From positions 29,456-93,455 of the forward strand of contig JASANC010003362.1 in NCBI GenBank assembly GCA_030248135.1: a DNA stretch of 64,000 nucleotides, written 5' to 3'. The stretch is from Theristus sp. LFF4_11. Taxonomy: Eukaryota; Nematoda; Chromadorea; Monhysterida; Xyalidae. Positions 31,801 through 44,100 of this stretch are shown piece after piece. The notes under the pieces were generated by a model. The model worked only from the letters and a program-made list of their open reading frames with translations, did not search any database and had not been told where the DNA came from. Each line of letters begins with the position of its first letter. Positions within the stretch are counted from its first letter, which is position 1. A program made the translations under genes and the position numbers.

Positions 31801-34049
31801 TCGACAAGACACAAATTTCGAACCCTATGGACAGCCCGGCGCCGCGCCCATTCGAGACGACAAATCGGCAACAGCCAAGAGTTGACATGCAGTTTTCTTC
31901 CCGTTTTTGAAGCCTAAAAATAGGGTACTGCTTTATCCATATCATCCATTAACAACGAGCTCACGAATGCGGCAGTGGCGGTAGCTTCCATCGGTACCTG
32001 GAATTTGCTCGTCGATCTTTGGCCTGAAAGTACAAATTGTCAAAAAAATCTGCCACAAACAAAGTCCACACGAAACTCTGGGCAAAAAAGCATGATGTCA
32101 CTTTCTGGGGAAAAAGGTGCTTTGAGTGAGACGCATTTTCAGATGAAAGTCTTGCGCAATTTTTGATGGCAAAGATTTGTAAAAAAGGAATAAATCAAAA
32201 TTCAAGAAAAGTAAAAAAAATTGGAACCCTAACCTAAGCCTGGTAAGTGGGAATAGAGAATTTTTTTAAAAGTAGTTTACAAGTAAAAAGTTCCATTCCA
32301 ACCTGAAGAACAACAATTTTTGACGTGTAAATGAGTTGTTTGTTGCTCTTCAGAAAAATCGATTTTTCAGATCAAAAAGTAGAAGAAAAATTTCAAGTTT
32401 GAAAAAAATTCGGATAAAAAAGATTTTTTTTTCAAACCCATAAATTAAAAATAATAATCCCGATTGAATTTTTTTCTCAAAGTAAAAAATCATCGAACAG
32501 GAACTCCGTATTCCTGATCCTGACAAACCAGGACAACTACAAATAAAAAAAAAACAAATAAAAATACAACTAATGCCCCCGCTTTACAGTCGCAGAAAAT
32601 CGCGACCTATTGCGGAGTGCTACATTATGAAAGAAATGCACATGCATCTTCATCAAAAATCCATTCCACTGGTACGGGTGCAGCGGCTGCACACGCACAG
32701 CATCTACTCATCTGTGGGGAGGTGTCGTGAACCCATCTGTAATACTTGTCGATGTGGAAAATGGATCAGAAAACAAACTGGAACGATGAACTGATTCCAT
32801 TCAGAGTCGCCTTATCAGTCTATCCTTCAATTCACCAGTTTTTTATTGTTTTAATGGCTGTGAGCTCTGTATCTGTCTGTCTGTCTGTTCCCTCTGCTGT
32901 GCCACAGTGCAAGCAAAAAAAGTGGCGATGTGTGCTAGTCGTGAGGCATACAAATAAACTTGATTGACTTATGAAAATCGGCTAAAATCACTTTTCAGTG
33001 ATGTTTTCGTATCTCTTGTTCAGTTCAAAGATCCTCCGATTTCCGTCTGCGATTGCTGCCTGATTGGATTGTACTGTGCCATATGAGTGAGTTTGGCTGC
33101 CACAAATTTTTGATAGTGCACAAAGTTTTGAACAACCAATCGAATGTGCGTCCAGAAATTGTTCGTCGTTGTAGCCTGTGGTGATACCACCAATCAACGT
33201 GCCCGATTCGTTTTTCATTTGTTTTTCTGGGCAAGCCAATCAGGGCGCTATCAACCAACCGACCTTTATTTCGATCTTCATTTTAAGATTTCTGTTTATG
33301 GTCATCATGGTCTTGTGCACCATGCAACCAATCACCGTGTCACTTGTTTGTTTCTCTGGGTCAACCAATCAGAATCTCTGGTATCTCTGAGATCGCGAAC
33401 AACGGCCGAAAGCACACGAATGGCGCCGCTTCAGCTTCTTCACTACGTCCCTTAATTCAAAAAGTTGCAACAAGGAATTGCTTTTTCTCTTTTTGATTGA
33501 AAAACTAAACGACAGAAAACTAAATGAGTTTGGCTGCCACACCTTTTTAAAACGTCTATTTCTGTTTGTAAAGCGTGATTACTTATAATTCACGCTCCGG
33601 TTTTTTTTTTGCTGTTTAGTACAAATTATTTCTTTCCCTATGTAGGCCAACCGTCTTATTGCAGTCAGTCTCAATTCAAAGGAGAGAAATAAAAACAAAC
33701 AAACAAAGTTGCGGCTCAGCTAGAGATGTCAAGAAAAAAAAATTTCTATTTTTTTTCTTTTTAAAATTTTTTTTTAAATTTTTTTTTTAAAATGAAAGTT
33801 GTTCAGAATTTTTCAGGGAGTCCGAATATCACCATCTGAGGAGCCACCGACTTACCATATGACCCCCACTCATATGGGAGGAGGGTGAAAATTTCAGACT
33901 CGGTTTCGGCGACCCCATTTTCCCACCGACGACATCACGTCTCGTGTTTTGCCTCTCAATTCACCTCAAATAACACGGAAACAAGTTCAACAACAAACCG
34001 GTGTGATCATGCTGACCAGTACCGTGGGCGGGGGGGGGGGGGTGGGGGG
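31801..34049. other. AT-rich unassigned interval
   Basis: No convincing exon. CCAATCA/TGATTGG words are dense at 33040-33400, and GTTTGGCTGCCACA appears twice (near 33090 and 33530). A related TAGGG-element fragment may lie at 33750-33990 (CAGGGAGTCCGAATATCACC). The missing first exon of VIRMA could be in this interval, but I could not find it. Confidence 0.45.
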
Positions 34050-34774
34050 TAGGGTTGTTAAAAAAAACAAAAATCGTCATTTTTGTTTTTTTTTTTAAAT
34101 TTAAAAAAAAAAAAATTTCAAAAATCAAAGTTGTGCTAAATCAATCAGGGAGTCCGAAGAACCACATATGATATGCAAGCGCCTCCCGAATGACTCCCAT
34201 ATGACGGAACTTTGCAGATTTTGTTTTGGTGACCTCAATTACCCCTTTTCCAAACCGTCACCATGCCTCTTCTTGTGTTTTGACCTCCAAAAGGTCACTA
34301 ATTGTCCCCAGCTAAACTAATGCTAAAGTGAAGACAAACATACCGCCTTGAAATTCGATCAATTCTTCTGATGGTGTTGCGACGACACGACACGAAGCAG
34401 CAAGCAACCAGACAACGTAGCGCTTGCAAACGGAGCAGCGAGCACAATCGGACGCTCTGCGAGGCAAATCGTCACCTTATCTGCATCGGAAATGGTAGGC
34501 CAAGCTTTGGGACGCTCAAAAACTTCATCGCAGATGTTGTCGTAGCCTAAAATCAGTCGGTAAAACGGCCCAAAATCGACTGCTAAAGGTTTTACGAGGT
34601 ATAATCAAAGAAAATTTTTGTTGAACTTTCGAAAAATTTTGCCAAAATTGAGGTTTTCAGAGCATATTAGAGGATAATTTTTCGAATTTTTTTTAAAAAA
34701 AAATTGGCATTTTTGTTTTTTTTTAATCACTTTTTAAAAAAAAAAAAAATTTTCATTTTTGTTTAACAACCCTA
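34050..34774. mobile_element. hAT-like element with TAGGGTTGTTAAA ends
   Basis: Left end TAGGGTTGTTAAAAAAAAC and right end TTTGTTTAACAACCCTA are inverted. Flanks GTGGGGGG and GGGGGGGG give an 8-bp duplication with one change, so it appears to have landed in a G run. No coding domain. Confidence 0.65.
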
Positions 34775-35112
34775 GGGGGGGGGGGGGCACCGTGCCACCC
34801 CCCCCCCTAAAACCGGGCACCCCCCCCCCCCATCGGACCCCCCCCCTCGAAAATTTGGCCGACACCCCCCCCCACACCCCCCCTGAAATTTTGTCTGGCG
34901 GAGACCCCCCCCCCCCCCCAAATTTTCAGCACACCCCAAAAATTTTTTTCGAAAATCATGATTTTTTGTCTATAAAGTCTATAATATAAGCTGAATATAT
35001 GATAACTTGACCATCTTCATTGTAATTTCAAAGATTTTGCAGCTAAATTTAGCGTTTTTCCTTTAAAATTTAAGCGAAAAAATTTCATGGGGGGGGGGGG
35101 TGGGGGGGTGGA
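34775..35112. repeat. C/G-tract mosaic
   Basis: Runs of 7-15 C separated by short spacers (GGGCACC, ATCGGACC, CTCGAAAATTTGGCCGACA), then G runs near 35090. A related stretch is at 36171-36310. Low complexity, non-coding. Confidence 0.6.
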
Positions 35113-35113
35113 C

Positions 35114-36169
35114 TAGGGTTAGGGGAAAAAAAAAATCCGGATTTTTTTTTTAAATTAAAAAAAAATTTTTTTTTTTTTTAAAATTTTTTTTTACAAGTTA
35201 GGTTTGTTCGAAGCGTCTCGTCGAGCTGAGTTCATCTAGACTATTTTCAGAACGATCCGGAAAACTATAAGAGCGAAAATCGTGTTTTATTGAAATTATG
35301 TCCATTTCATAGAGGGAAAGTTGCATTTTCAACAGTAAAACAGGACAATTTTCGACGTGTACTTGAATATTGAACCGTTCTTAGTTGTTCCTCTTTAGAA
35401 AATTACCAAAATTTGACTGTGTTCAAAAATTCCTGTTTGCTGCTCAAAAAGTCGGCAACCCCTGTCGACCCGGTCGCCCCCCCCCCCAAGACACTTACTT
35501 TCAGGTTCAACCAGCTATGCTATCTGCCACATGGCGAGAGCCCACTCTTCAAATCATCGTATCGAAAACACGTACCATGATTTCGCGATCACGTTGCGGG
35601 CAACTGACAGACGCAAGTTTAACACGTTAGTTTAGCTCAGCACGCAAGTTTTAACATGTGGCCATGTTATCGGGCATCTGAAAAACGGTCGTGTGATGTG
35701 GTATTAACCAACATCTCCGCTCCAATTGTTTAACAATATATCGCACAACTCCATTGTAGACCTATAACATACGCCAATCAACAAAATATCATGTTCATCT
35801 CATGGCCTACCGACTGAAAAAACATGTTCTAAGTTGCAAGAAAACGATTTCTGAAACGATATTTCAATTCAGTTAAGTCATTTCAACGCTAAAAATTGAC
35901 TCTAGAAGTCATCCAAATCGAAAAACATGGAGTACGTCGGTCAAAATGACCAAATAATGACATGTACCTAAGCACACAAAGAAGTTGGGAAGAAAATTTG
36001 GTTTGAACTTTCAAAAAATTATGCCATAAATCGAATTTTCAGAGCAAAGTAGAAGAAAAATTTTTCAAATTTTTTTTTTTAGTTTGAAAAAAAAAATCCA
36101 AATTTTTTTTTTAAAAAAAAAACGAAAAAAAAATAAAAAAAAAATTTTTTTTCAAAGCCCCTAACCCTA
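35114..36169. mobile_element. T1: hAT-like element with telomere-like ends
   Basis: TAGGGTTAGGGGAAAAAA at the left and CCCCTAACCCTA at the right are inverted. Almost identical over its length to T2 (37026-38062). No clear target duplication here. A small open frame (35385-35630) has no recognisable domain. Confidence 0.72.
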
Positions 36170-37025
36170 GGCAGGGTGGACCCCCCCCACAGAAAATTTT
36201 GAAAAAATGGGGTCCCACGTTACCATAGGTTGGACCCCCCCTCACTTTTTGGTCGGCACCCCCCCCCCACGGCACCATACCCCCCCCCCCCCTTCGAAAA
36301 TTTGTTTGGGCCCACGGTACTGATGCTGACGACACGAGGCGAAACAGCAACGAGCAACCAACGAAGTTACGCTTGGGCTTGCAGTGGCAGACAGTGCAAT
36401 TTCGACCTTTCGAGATCCTGAAAAACGATGCGTAAATGTGAGTTCTCTGCTTCTATCTCACCTTAGCGGCATCGGAATTTGTTGAACTAGCCTTTGCGAC
36501 GCTCAAGTACTTCAATGCGCGAGTCGATCATCACTCACCAAGGCTGAAAACAGTCGATAAATCAATCCAGAATACCACCTGCAGCGTTGAAGACTAAGTG
36601 ACAAGGTAAAGTCAAAGAAAATTTTTGTTGAACTTTCGAAAAATTATGCCAAAAACGGCATTTTCAGGGCACATTAAAGAAAAAATTTCAAAAATTTTTA
36701 ATATAAAAGAAAAAAAATGCTAATTTTTTTACTTAAAAAAAAAATTTTTTTTGACCCTTACATCTCTAGGCTCAGCCAGCCCCAGCTGGCGTTCTCAAGA
36801 ATTACTCACACAAAAACATGGAAAACCCATTGCAAATTGTGTTTGCAGACACATTCACACAGACTTCGGAACAAGTAAGGCGACCATTTTTATTTCAGTT
36901 TTACAATTTTCTTGTTTCAATTCAAATTTCGAGTTTTTTGTGTTTACCTTCTGTCTGAATTCAAAAAATGTTTGTGTTGGTTTGTTTGGTTTTTTGGAAG
37001 TTGCATGCAAAGATGGCGGTAGAAT
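36170..37025. other. remnants between T1 and T2
   Basis: A C-tract piece (36180-36300) is followed by sequence related to the right half of the 34050-34774 element (GAAAATTTTTGTTGAACTTT near 36617; CTTACATCTCTAG near 36760). The rest, 36775-37017, is unassigned. Confidence 0.5.
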
Positions 37026-38062
37026 TAGGGATAGGGGAAAAAAAATCCGGATTTTTTTTTTAAATTAAAAAAAAATTTAAAAAAAAATTTTTTTTTTTAC
37101 AAGTTAGGTTTGTTCGAAGCGTCTCGTCGAGCTGAGTTCATCTAGACTATTTTCAGAACGATCCGGAAAACTATAAGAGCGAAAATCGTGTTTTATTGAA
37201 ATTATGTCCATTTCATAGAGGGAAAGTTGCATTTTCAACAGTAAAACAGGACAATTTTCGACGTGTACTTGAATATTGAACCGTTCTTAGTTGTTCCTCT
37301 TTAGAAAATTACCAAAATTTGACTGTGTTCAAAAATTCCTGTTTGCTGTAGCTAAGTCGGCAACCCCTGTCGACCCGGTCGCCCCCCCCCCCCAAGACAC
37401 TTACTTTCAGGTTCAACCAGCTATGCTATCTGCCACATGGCGAGAGCCCACTCTTCAAATCATCGTATCGAAAACACGTACCATGATTTCGCGATCACGT
37501 TGCGGGCAACTGACAGACGCAAGTTTAACACGTTAGTTTAGCTCAGCACACAAGTTTTAACATGTGGCCATGTTATCGGGTATCTGAAAAACGGTCGTGT
37601 GATGTGGTATTAACCAACATCCCCGCTCCAATTGTTTAACAATATATCGCACAACTCCATTGTAGACCTATAACGTACGCCAATCAACAAGATATCATGT
37701 TCATCTCATGGCCTACCGACTGAAAAAACATGTTCTAAGTTGCAAGAAAACGATTTCTGAAACGATATTTCAATTCAGTTAAGTCATTTCAACGCTAAAA
37801 ATTGACTAGAAGTCATCCAAATCGAAAAACATGGAGTACGTCGGTCAAAATGACCAAATAATGACATGTACCTAAGCACACAAAGAAGTTGGGAAGAAAA
37901 TTTGGTTTGAACTTTCAAAAAATTATGCCATAAATCGAATTTTCAGAGCAAAGTAGAAGAAAAATTTTTCAAATTTTTTTAAGTTTAAAAAAAAAATCCA
38001 AATTTAAAAAAAAACGAAAAAAAAAATTAAAAAAAAATTTTTTTTCAAAGCCCCTAACCCTA
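37026..38062. mobile_element. T2: hAT-like element with telomere-like ends
   Basis: 1037 bp from TAGGGATAGGGGAAAA to CCCCTAACCCTA, flanked by a perfect GGTAGAAT duplication (37018-37025 and 38063-38070). The 8-bp duplication and TAGGG ends fit the hAT superfamily. It sits about 70 bp upstream of the first VIRMA exon I can see. Confidence 0.82.
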
Positions 38063-38134
38063 GGTAGAATCATAGAAAGGCTCAGCAGAAACAATGTGCA
38101 TTTGTCTGTTTCATTCCTTATATTTCCGAAACAG

Positions 38135-41100
38135 TGCGACAATTTCGACGCGATTCGCTTTCCGGCCGATCGGGGCACTGTCGTAATCAGTGAGGTTCAC
38201 ATTTGCCCGGATGGATTTCAACTGCCGAAACCGCCCGGAGGCAGGCCGTCAATTCTGTCGGAGTCGGTGGTTTGCGGTGTTCAGCATTTTGGGCTACCAT
38301 TTTGTTTCTGCAGAAAGTTGCATTGTTCTTTTTAGTTTTACTAGCAGAAAACCCGTGCCTACGGCACGGTTAGCTGACAAAATACAGTTATTATTTTTGT
38401 GGATTTTGGCCTTTTGACCCGGACTAAAAACGCACTGGATTTTTTGATTTTGAGCTGGTTCAAGCGAATTTTGTTCATTTGCCATGCAATGATCGTTCAT
38501 TTTCAAAGCAATTTGTAGCCGTCGATGCTTTATACCTTTTAAAAATCGCAGCATTTTCAGTTTCTTTTTGAAAACAGTTTTTTCAACCACCGTGCTTTTG
38601 CTGAATTTATTGCTTTCGATCATAAACTGATTTAGTCACGACAGCACTTATTATTGCGTGGTTTGTATTGTGAGATTTTACTACCTAGGTTCGCTGATGT
38701 TTTGCCCAGACTATAAGATCTGTCTGTGGTAAAACACCTTCGGCAGTTCTGCGGACTCTGCCTGGTGTCCGTCGCAGTGACGAGCCAGGGGACACCGCGG
38801 TATGCGTCTACCTGGCGACACCGCAAACAGCGAACTTGTATTGTATACACTCGCAAAACACCGGGTCCCTTGTGGCTTTATTGCCCGGGATGGTTGTATT
38901 GTGAGATTTTACTACCTAGGTTCGCTGATGTTTTGCCCAGACTGTAAGATCTGTCTGTGGTAAAACACCTTCGGCAGTTCTGCCTGGTGTCCGTCGCACT
39001 GACGAGCCAGGGGACACCGCGGTATGCGTCTACCTGGCGAAACCGCAAACAGCGAACTTGTATTGTATACACTCGCAAAACACCGGGTCCCTTGTGGCTT
39101 TATTGCCCGGGATGGTTGTATTGTGAGATTTTACTACCTAGGTTCGCTGATGTTTTGCCCAGACTATAAGATCTGTCTGTGGTAAAACACCTTCGGCAGT
39201 TCTGCCTGGTGTCCGTCGCACTGACGAGCCAGGGGACACCGCGGTATGCGTCTACCTGGCGAAACCGCAAACAGCGAACTTGTATTGGTTAACGATAAAA
39301 GCAACAGATTTTTTTTAATCAGCAACAAACAACTGCCATTCCCATTTAAAAAAACAATTTTTTTGATTAGCTTCTTTAATGTCGCTTAATTATCGTATCA
39401 GTCTTCTTTGATCCGCTGCATTGCTGTGTCATTCCCGTTTAAAGTATCAAAAAACAATCTTTTTTGATCAGCGACAATTAACAGCCATTCCAGTTCAAAG
39501 TATCAAACATCCATCTTGTTTCATTAACTTTCCATTTGTTGATTATCGTTCAACTGCTACTCCCGTTCAAAACATGAAAAAACAATGCTGTTTGATCAGC
39601 GACAATCAACCGATAGTCCGATACCCGTTTAAAATATTAAAAAATAGAAAAGCAATCTGGTATTAGTCAGCTGCATTGCGCTGAAATTCCTGTTCAGTAT
39701 AGCAGAAATCATCTTCAGGATCATCAACAATCATCCCGTTCAAAATTGATCGATTATGTGTGGACCGTTCCACTGATTCGCTATCGATCATGGCCGCGTG
39801 TTTGTTGATGCTGCAATTTATTTGTTGTGGAACCTGTTTAGCCAATTTGTTCAGCAACAATCAACTGCCATTCTAATTCGATTGGTGTAGATGGCGAACA
39901 GCACGAACAGCAACAGCAGCAGCCAAATTAAAGTGGTCGATCATAACCTAATAATTTTATTGCATGGGAATGATGATGATTTTTTTTACCTTTCACAGAA
40001 CAGAGATTGAAAAAAGTTCACTTGAATCATGAATAAAAACTGGAGTGAAGCTACCGATGATGCTATATATAGCAAAAAGCTGCGGACAAACAAACAATCA
40101 AGCAAACTTTCTTACTATCTTAGTATTATAGATAGATACCTCGTTTTGCAATGTTTGCTATTTCAGGTTGAAAATTAGCACTGACTTGTTGTTTGTCGGT
40201 CGAATTTTTTTCATTATCTGGTTGAAATTTCAACTCAAACGGTTGAACTTTTGACTGTCCCCGCACACGGTGGCCTTCAAAATCATGGCCACCACTTCTG
40301 CTCCACCCTGTTTGTTTTCAGTTGTCGCACGGCGCCACGCACTTTCGATCTCGCCGTGTACGCACGCAATCTCAGTCGAAACGATCAAGCGAGTTATCAG
40401 AAAATTCTAGAGTTGGTTTTTAAATTAAAAAATTTAAATTTAAAATAAAATTTAAAGTTTAAAATGTTTAAACGCTTGTTTGTAGCGCAGTTCAATTTGC
40501 AAACTGTAACTGTTTACATTTTTTTGTTTCTTTTATTGAAAGTGCATGGACAAATAGTGATTGGGACGGAGTGGCAAATTCAAAAACGCAGCCCATTAGC
40601 GATAATGGGACAAAACTGTGACAAAAGGGGTTACTGTTGCCAAATGAACACAACTGAGAATTCAACGCCCATGTTTTCAGCTGCCGTTACAATGAAGGCA
40701 GCGAGAATCGTTTTCGCGTGGACATGCGCATGCCAACGGATCATCTGCTGTTGCGTGGCAAATACTCGGCGCTGTCGCTGGTGTTGGTTGCTCAGATTGC
40801 CTCGCCAGTCACTACAAACACAAATCCTGCAACGGTACGTAACATTCGCTTTGGCGTTCAATCTGCAGAGCGGTGTCCACGGGCAAGTTGTCACTTGGAA
40901 CCGAAATTCAACGGGAGCAAGCTTCACTCCTTTTTCCTTTTGCGTCATTTTTCATTCATCGGGTCATTTCTCGTTCAAATGTGGTGAATCTGGTTGGTTG
41001 TGTCATCGCTCTCTGTCACGGTTGGCCTGATCGAGCGGGCTCGGTGGGGTGTGGAGTGTGGACACGCTGTGTGTGAGCTGCGTCGTTGTCCACCTGTCGC

Positions 41101-44100
41101 CTGGTAGTTCCCCGACCAGATAAACGAGCGCAATGTCTCTTAAGCGGCATTCATGAAGAAGTATTTAGTGACGCGTAGCTGTGTTCGAACATAGCTACGG
41201 GCTACGCGGTCACTAAATGCTGTTTCATGAATCCACCTTTAATCTGAGTCGCTTGAAGCTGTTGCGTTTTCAGTCAATCGCGAAATCGGCGGTGACCACT
41301 GCTGGTGGTGTCGGTTTTGCGGCTGCATGCGTCGTGTCGCAGCCGTCCGCCGCCGTGTACCCTCAGCATCACACACCCACTTCGTATGCGATCATGCAGA
41401 CTGGTTAGCTAGCATTCAGCTATTGGCAATTTGTTAGGTTCTGCGACTCAAGGAAACTAGTGTCAAGGTTTATGTGGCAATTCAGAGTTGCCTTGTGGTA
41501 TGGTGCAAATTCACTTCGCTCACGAGCAAACATTCGCAGACACGACGCAGCAAGCAGCACAACAGAGCAGAGCGCCAATTGGCGGGCAGAGTCTGCCAGT
41601 GCGAATGCAGATGTACTCGCAGCCGCCACCGCCCGCCGCGCCCATACCCACAATCGGCACCATCGCGTCGTCCGGTGTGCCGATTTGTGAGTTTGCTTGA
41701 TTCTGTGTTTGGTGTTTTTTTGTGTTAATTTTGGCAAACTGTTTCAATTCACATTAATCAAGCTCTTGGACTTTGTTGAATGCGGCCGTGTGGATTAGTT
41801 CCGGTGCGATTTGGGGTCGTGTGGTACTTGTTGATTTGATTGTCATTCACTGATGCTATTCATGATGCAACGTGTATCCATTCGCAACGAGCCACTGCCA
41901 CTTTTGCCAGTACGTGCCCATCCGCACTCCTCGCCAATGCCCGAGTTCAACCCGATGGTGCCGCCGCCTTCGATGAGCGCAGCGCCAACAAACCCGTCCG
42001 TGTCGGTCGGCGCCCCGCCGTGCACCACGGTCTCCAGCGCGTTGATGCCGCCGGGCACCCGGGGCCACGTGACCGCAGGCCCGCTGCCGCCTCCGCCGAC
42101 GCCGCCGAATCTCGGTGCAGCCTCCGGCGGCGTCGCCTACGACCCGCATCGCCCCCCTCCCGGTCTGTCACCGCTGGCGCCGCCGCCGTTGCTCGCTGCT
42201 CCCGGAACGTTGCCGACGCCGCCGCCGCCGGCTTTGTCCGTCAGCTCGCAAATGCCGCCGACGCAGAGCTCTCTGTGAGTTTGGAGGCTGTCACTGTTCC
42301 GTTTCTGTATTAGCCAGATGTAACATTTGAATGACTGTGTTTGTGAGTTGGTTGTGGGCGCTGTCATGCAACCATTCTTCTGTTGCATATTTATTGTCTG
42401 TCATGTGACTCCCCGAATCCAACCGGCGCATTATCCCCGTACCCGTTTCACTCGTTTTCAGCACCCCACCACCGCATCTCGCACCACCACCCGCTCAGCC
42501 GCCACTGATACAAAGCGCCCGAAAGCAACCACATTCACCGCCCGTCACATCGCCGTCGTTTTCTACGTCCACAAGGAATCAGGCGTCAAGAACAACGACC
42601 GGCTCCTCCAGGGCTTTGTCGAAGTCGAGCTCCACGAGGAAGACCTCACTTTCGCCGCCGAGGTCTTCTAGGCGGACGCCTTCTGCTGGACGCGCTGCTA
42701 GTCGAGAACGGAGTGCGTATTTGTAGCGTTGTTTTGGTTGTCTGTCTAGCTATATTCAGTTCTTTCTGTTGTTTGATATGTTTTCGCTTTTTTAAAGGCT
42801 TGTTTTAAAGCAACTGATTTTATGTGTGCCTTCAAAGGCGCGCGCAGTGATGTTAAAAATAGCTAACTGGGTCGCTGCAATGTGCTAGCAAAAAAATGGA
42901 TTAGTCTGCTGAAACTAATCTCAATCGACTTCATCAACGAACCAATTGCGACAAAGTAACAGCATTGCAAGTTTCACCAGTACAGCGGACGAGCTAAGTG
43001 AGCGTCGTTTGAGTCGCAAACGCACTGGCATCGAGCGTCACTTCGACGCGTCCACCAGCCGAAAGCGGCACAGCAGCGCAGAGCGGGCGGCATGCCGCGA
43101 GACGCCGCCGGGCACGACCACTGCCGCGGGTCGGCGGGCCACGTCCCGTTCGCCGCTGAGAGCGACCGCAGCGCCTGGCGGTCGTGCGCTGCGACGGTCG
43201 CGGTCGCCGCTGCGAAAATCCACGAAAGTCTCGACCGAATTGACGTCGAACCTGCAATCGGGCGTTGCGGTGGAGAAGGATGCGAACGGGCAGGAGCAAG
43301 CGAGCTCGTCTGACGAAGGAATTGGTGCGTTCTCTCGTGTGCTCTGTTCGCCATTTGCTGTGTTCGGTGGTTCGTACGGAATTTCAAGCTTGTTTTCTTC
43401 TGCATTTTTGATGCTCCATTTTGGGGAGCGAAAGAGCGGAGATTTCAACTCGGGGGAAGAAGCAATGGGCTTTGTTTTTTGCACTTTTATTTTAATGTTT
43501 GCACTGAATTTTATCATGCAGTTGAGTCCGGCTCGTCTGACACGGACGACAGCCAAGACGGGCCGGATAATCTGGAGAACATCAGCGAGGACGAATTTGA
43601 ATACGATGAAGTGGTTGGAATGGCACTTTTGTTGTTGTTTTTTAAGTGCACTTTACATTTTTTTCAGTTTCGCGTTTCGTATTTATTCCAAATTTCGATT
43701 TTCTCAGCGTCAGCAGTAGGGATGGATCCGGCAAATTTGCCGGAATCCGGGCCGGATCCGGCAAAAGTCCATTCCGGCCGGGCCGGATCCGGCAAAAATT
43801 GCCGGAATCCGGACCGGAATGGCCTTTTTATGTCTAAAAAACATCTACGCACATTTCGTCGCTTCTTCATCACATTTTCAGCATAAAACAGCACAGACAC
43901 AGAAACAAAGTCAGCAAGACACAGCACGTGAACCAACCGAAAATTAAAACAACAATTGACAAAATTCACATCGCATAGGGATAATCAAGTGCTGGCAACA
44001 CTCCATTCAGAAACATGACCTTTTCGGCGTTCTGAGTTGACAGACGAGATCGGCTGTACACAAACACCTGCCTGGCTTCACAGAACATTCGTTCGCTTGC

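Larger units (their letters stand above)
38341..40132 (-). mobile_element. Helitron-3, non-autonomous, in VIRMA intron
   Basis: On minus it starts TCTATAATACTAAGATAG (40132) after an A. It ends with hairpin CCGTGCCGTAGGCACGGG and TTTTCTGCTAG (38341), followed by T. 1792 bp without Rep, helicase or RPA motifs. The hairpin is almost that of Helitron-1. Confidence 0.85.

Noticed and set aside
35101..38070. interstitial telomere array
   Set aside because: Only two TTAGGG-like units at each end, in inverted orientation and bounded by an 8-bp duplication, so they are transposon ends.
41840..42313. antisense frames over the proline-rich stretch as separate genes
   Set aside because: GC-rich codon composition opens several frames; only the plus Pro-rich frame fits VIRMA exon phases.
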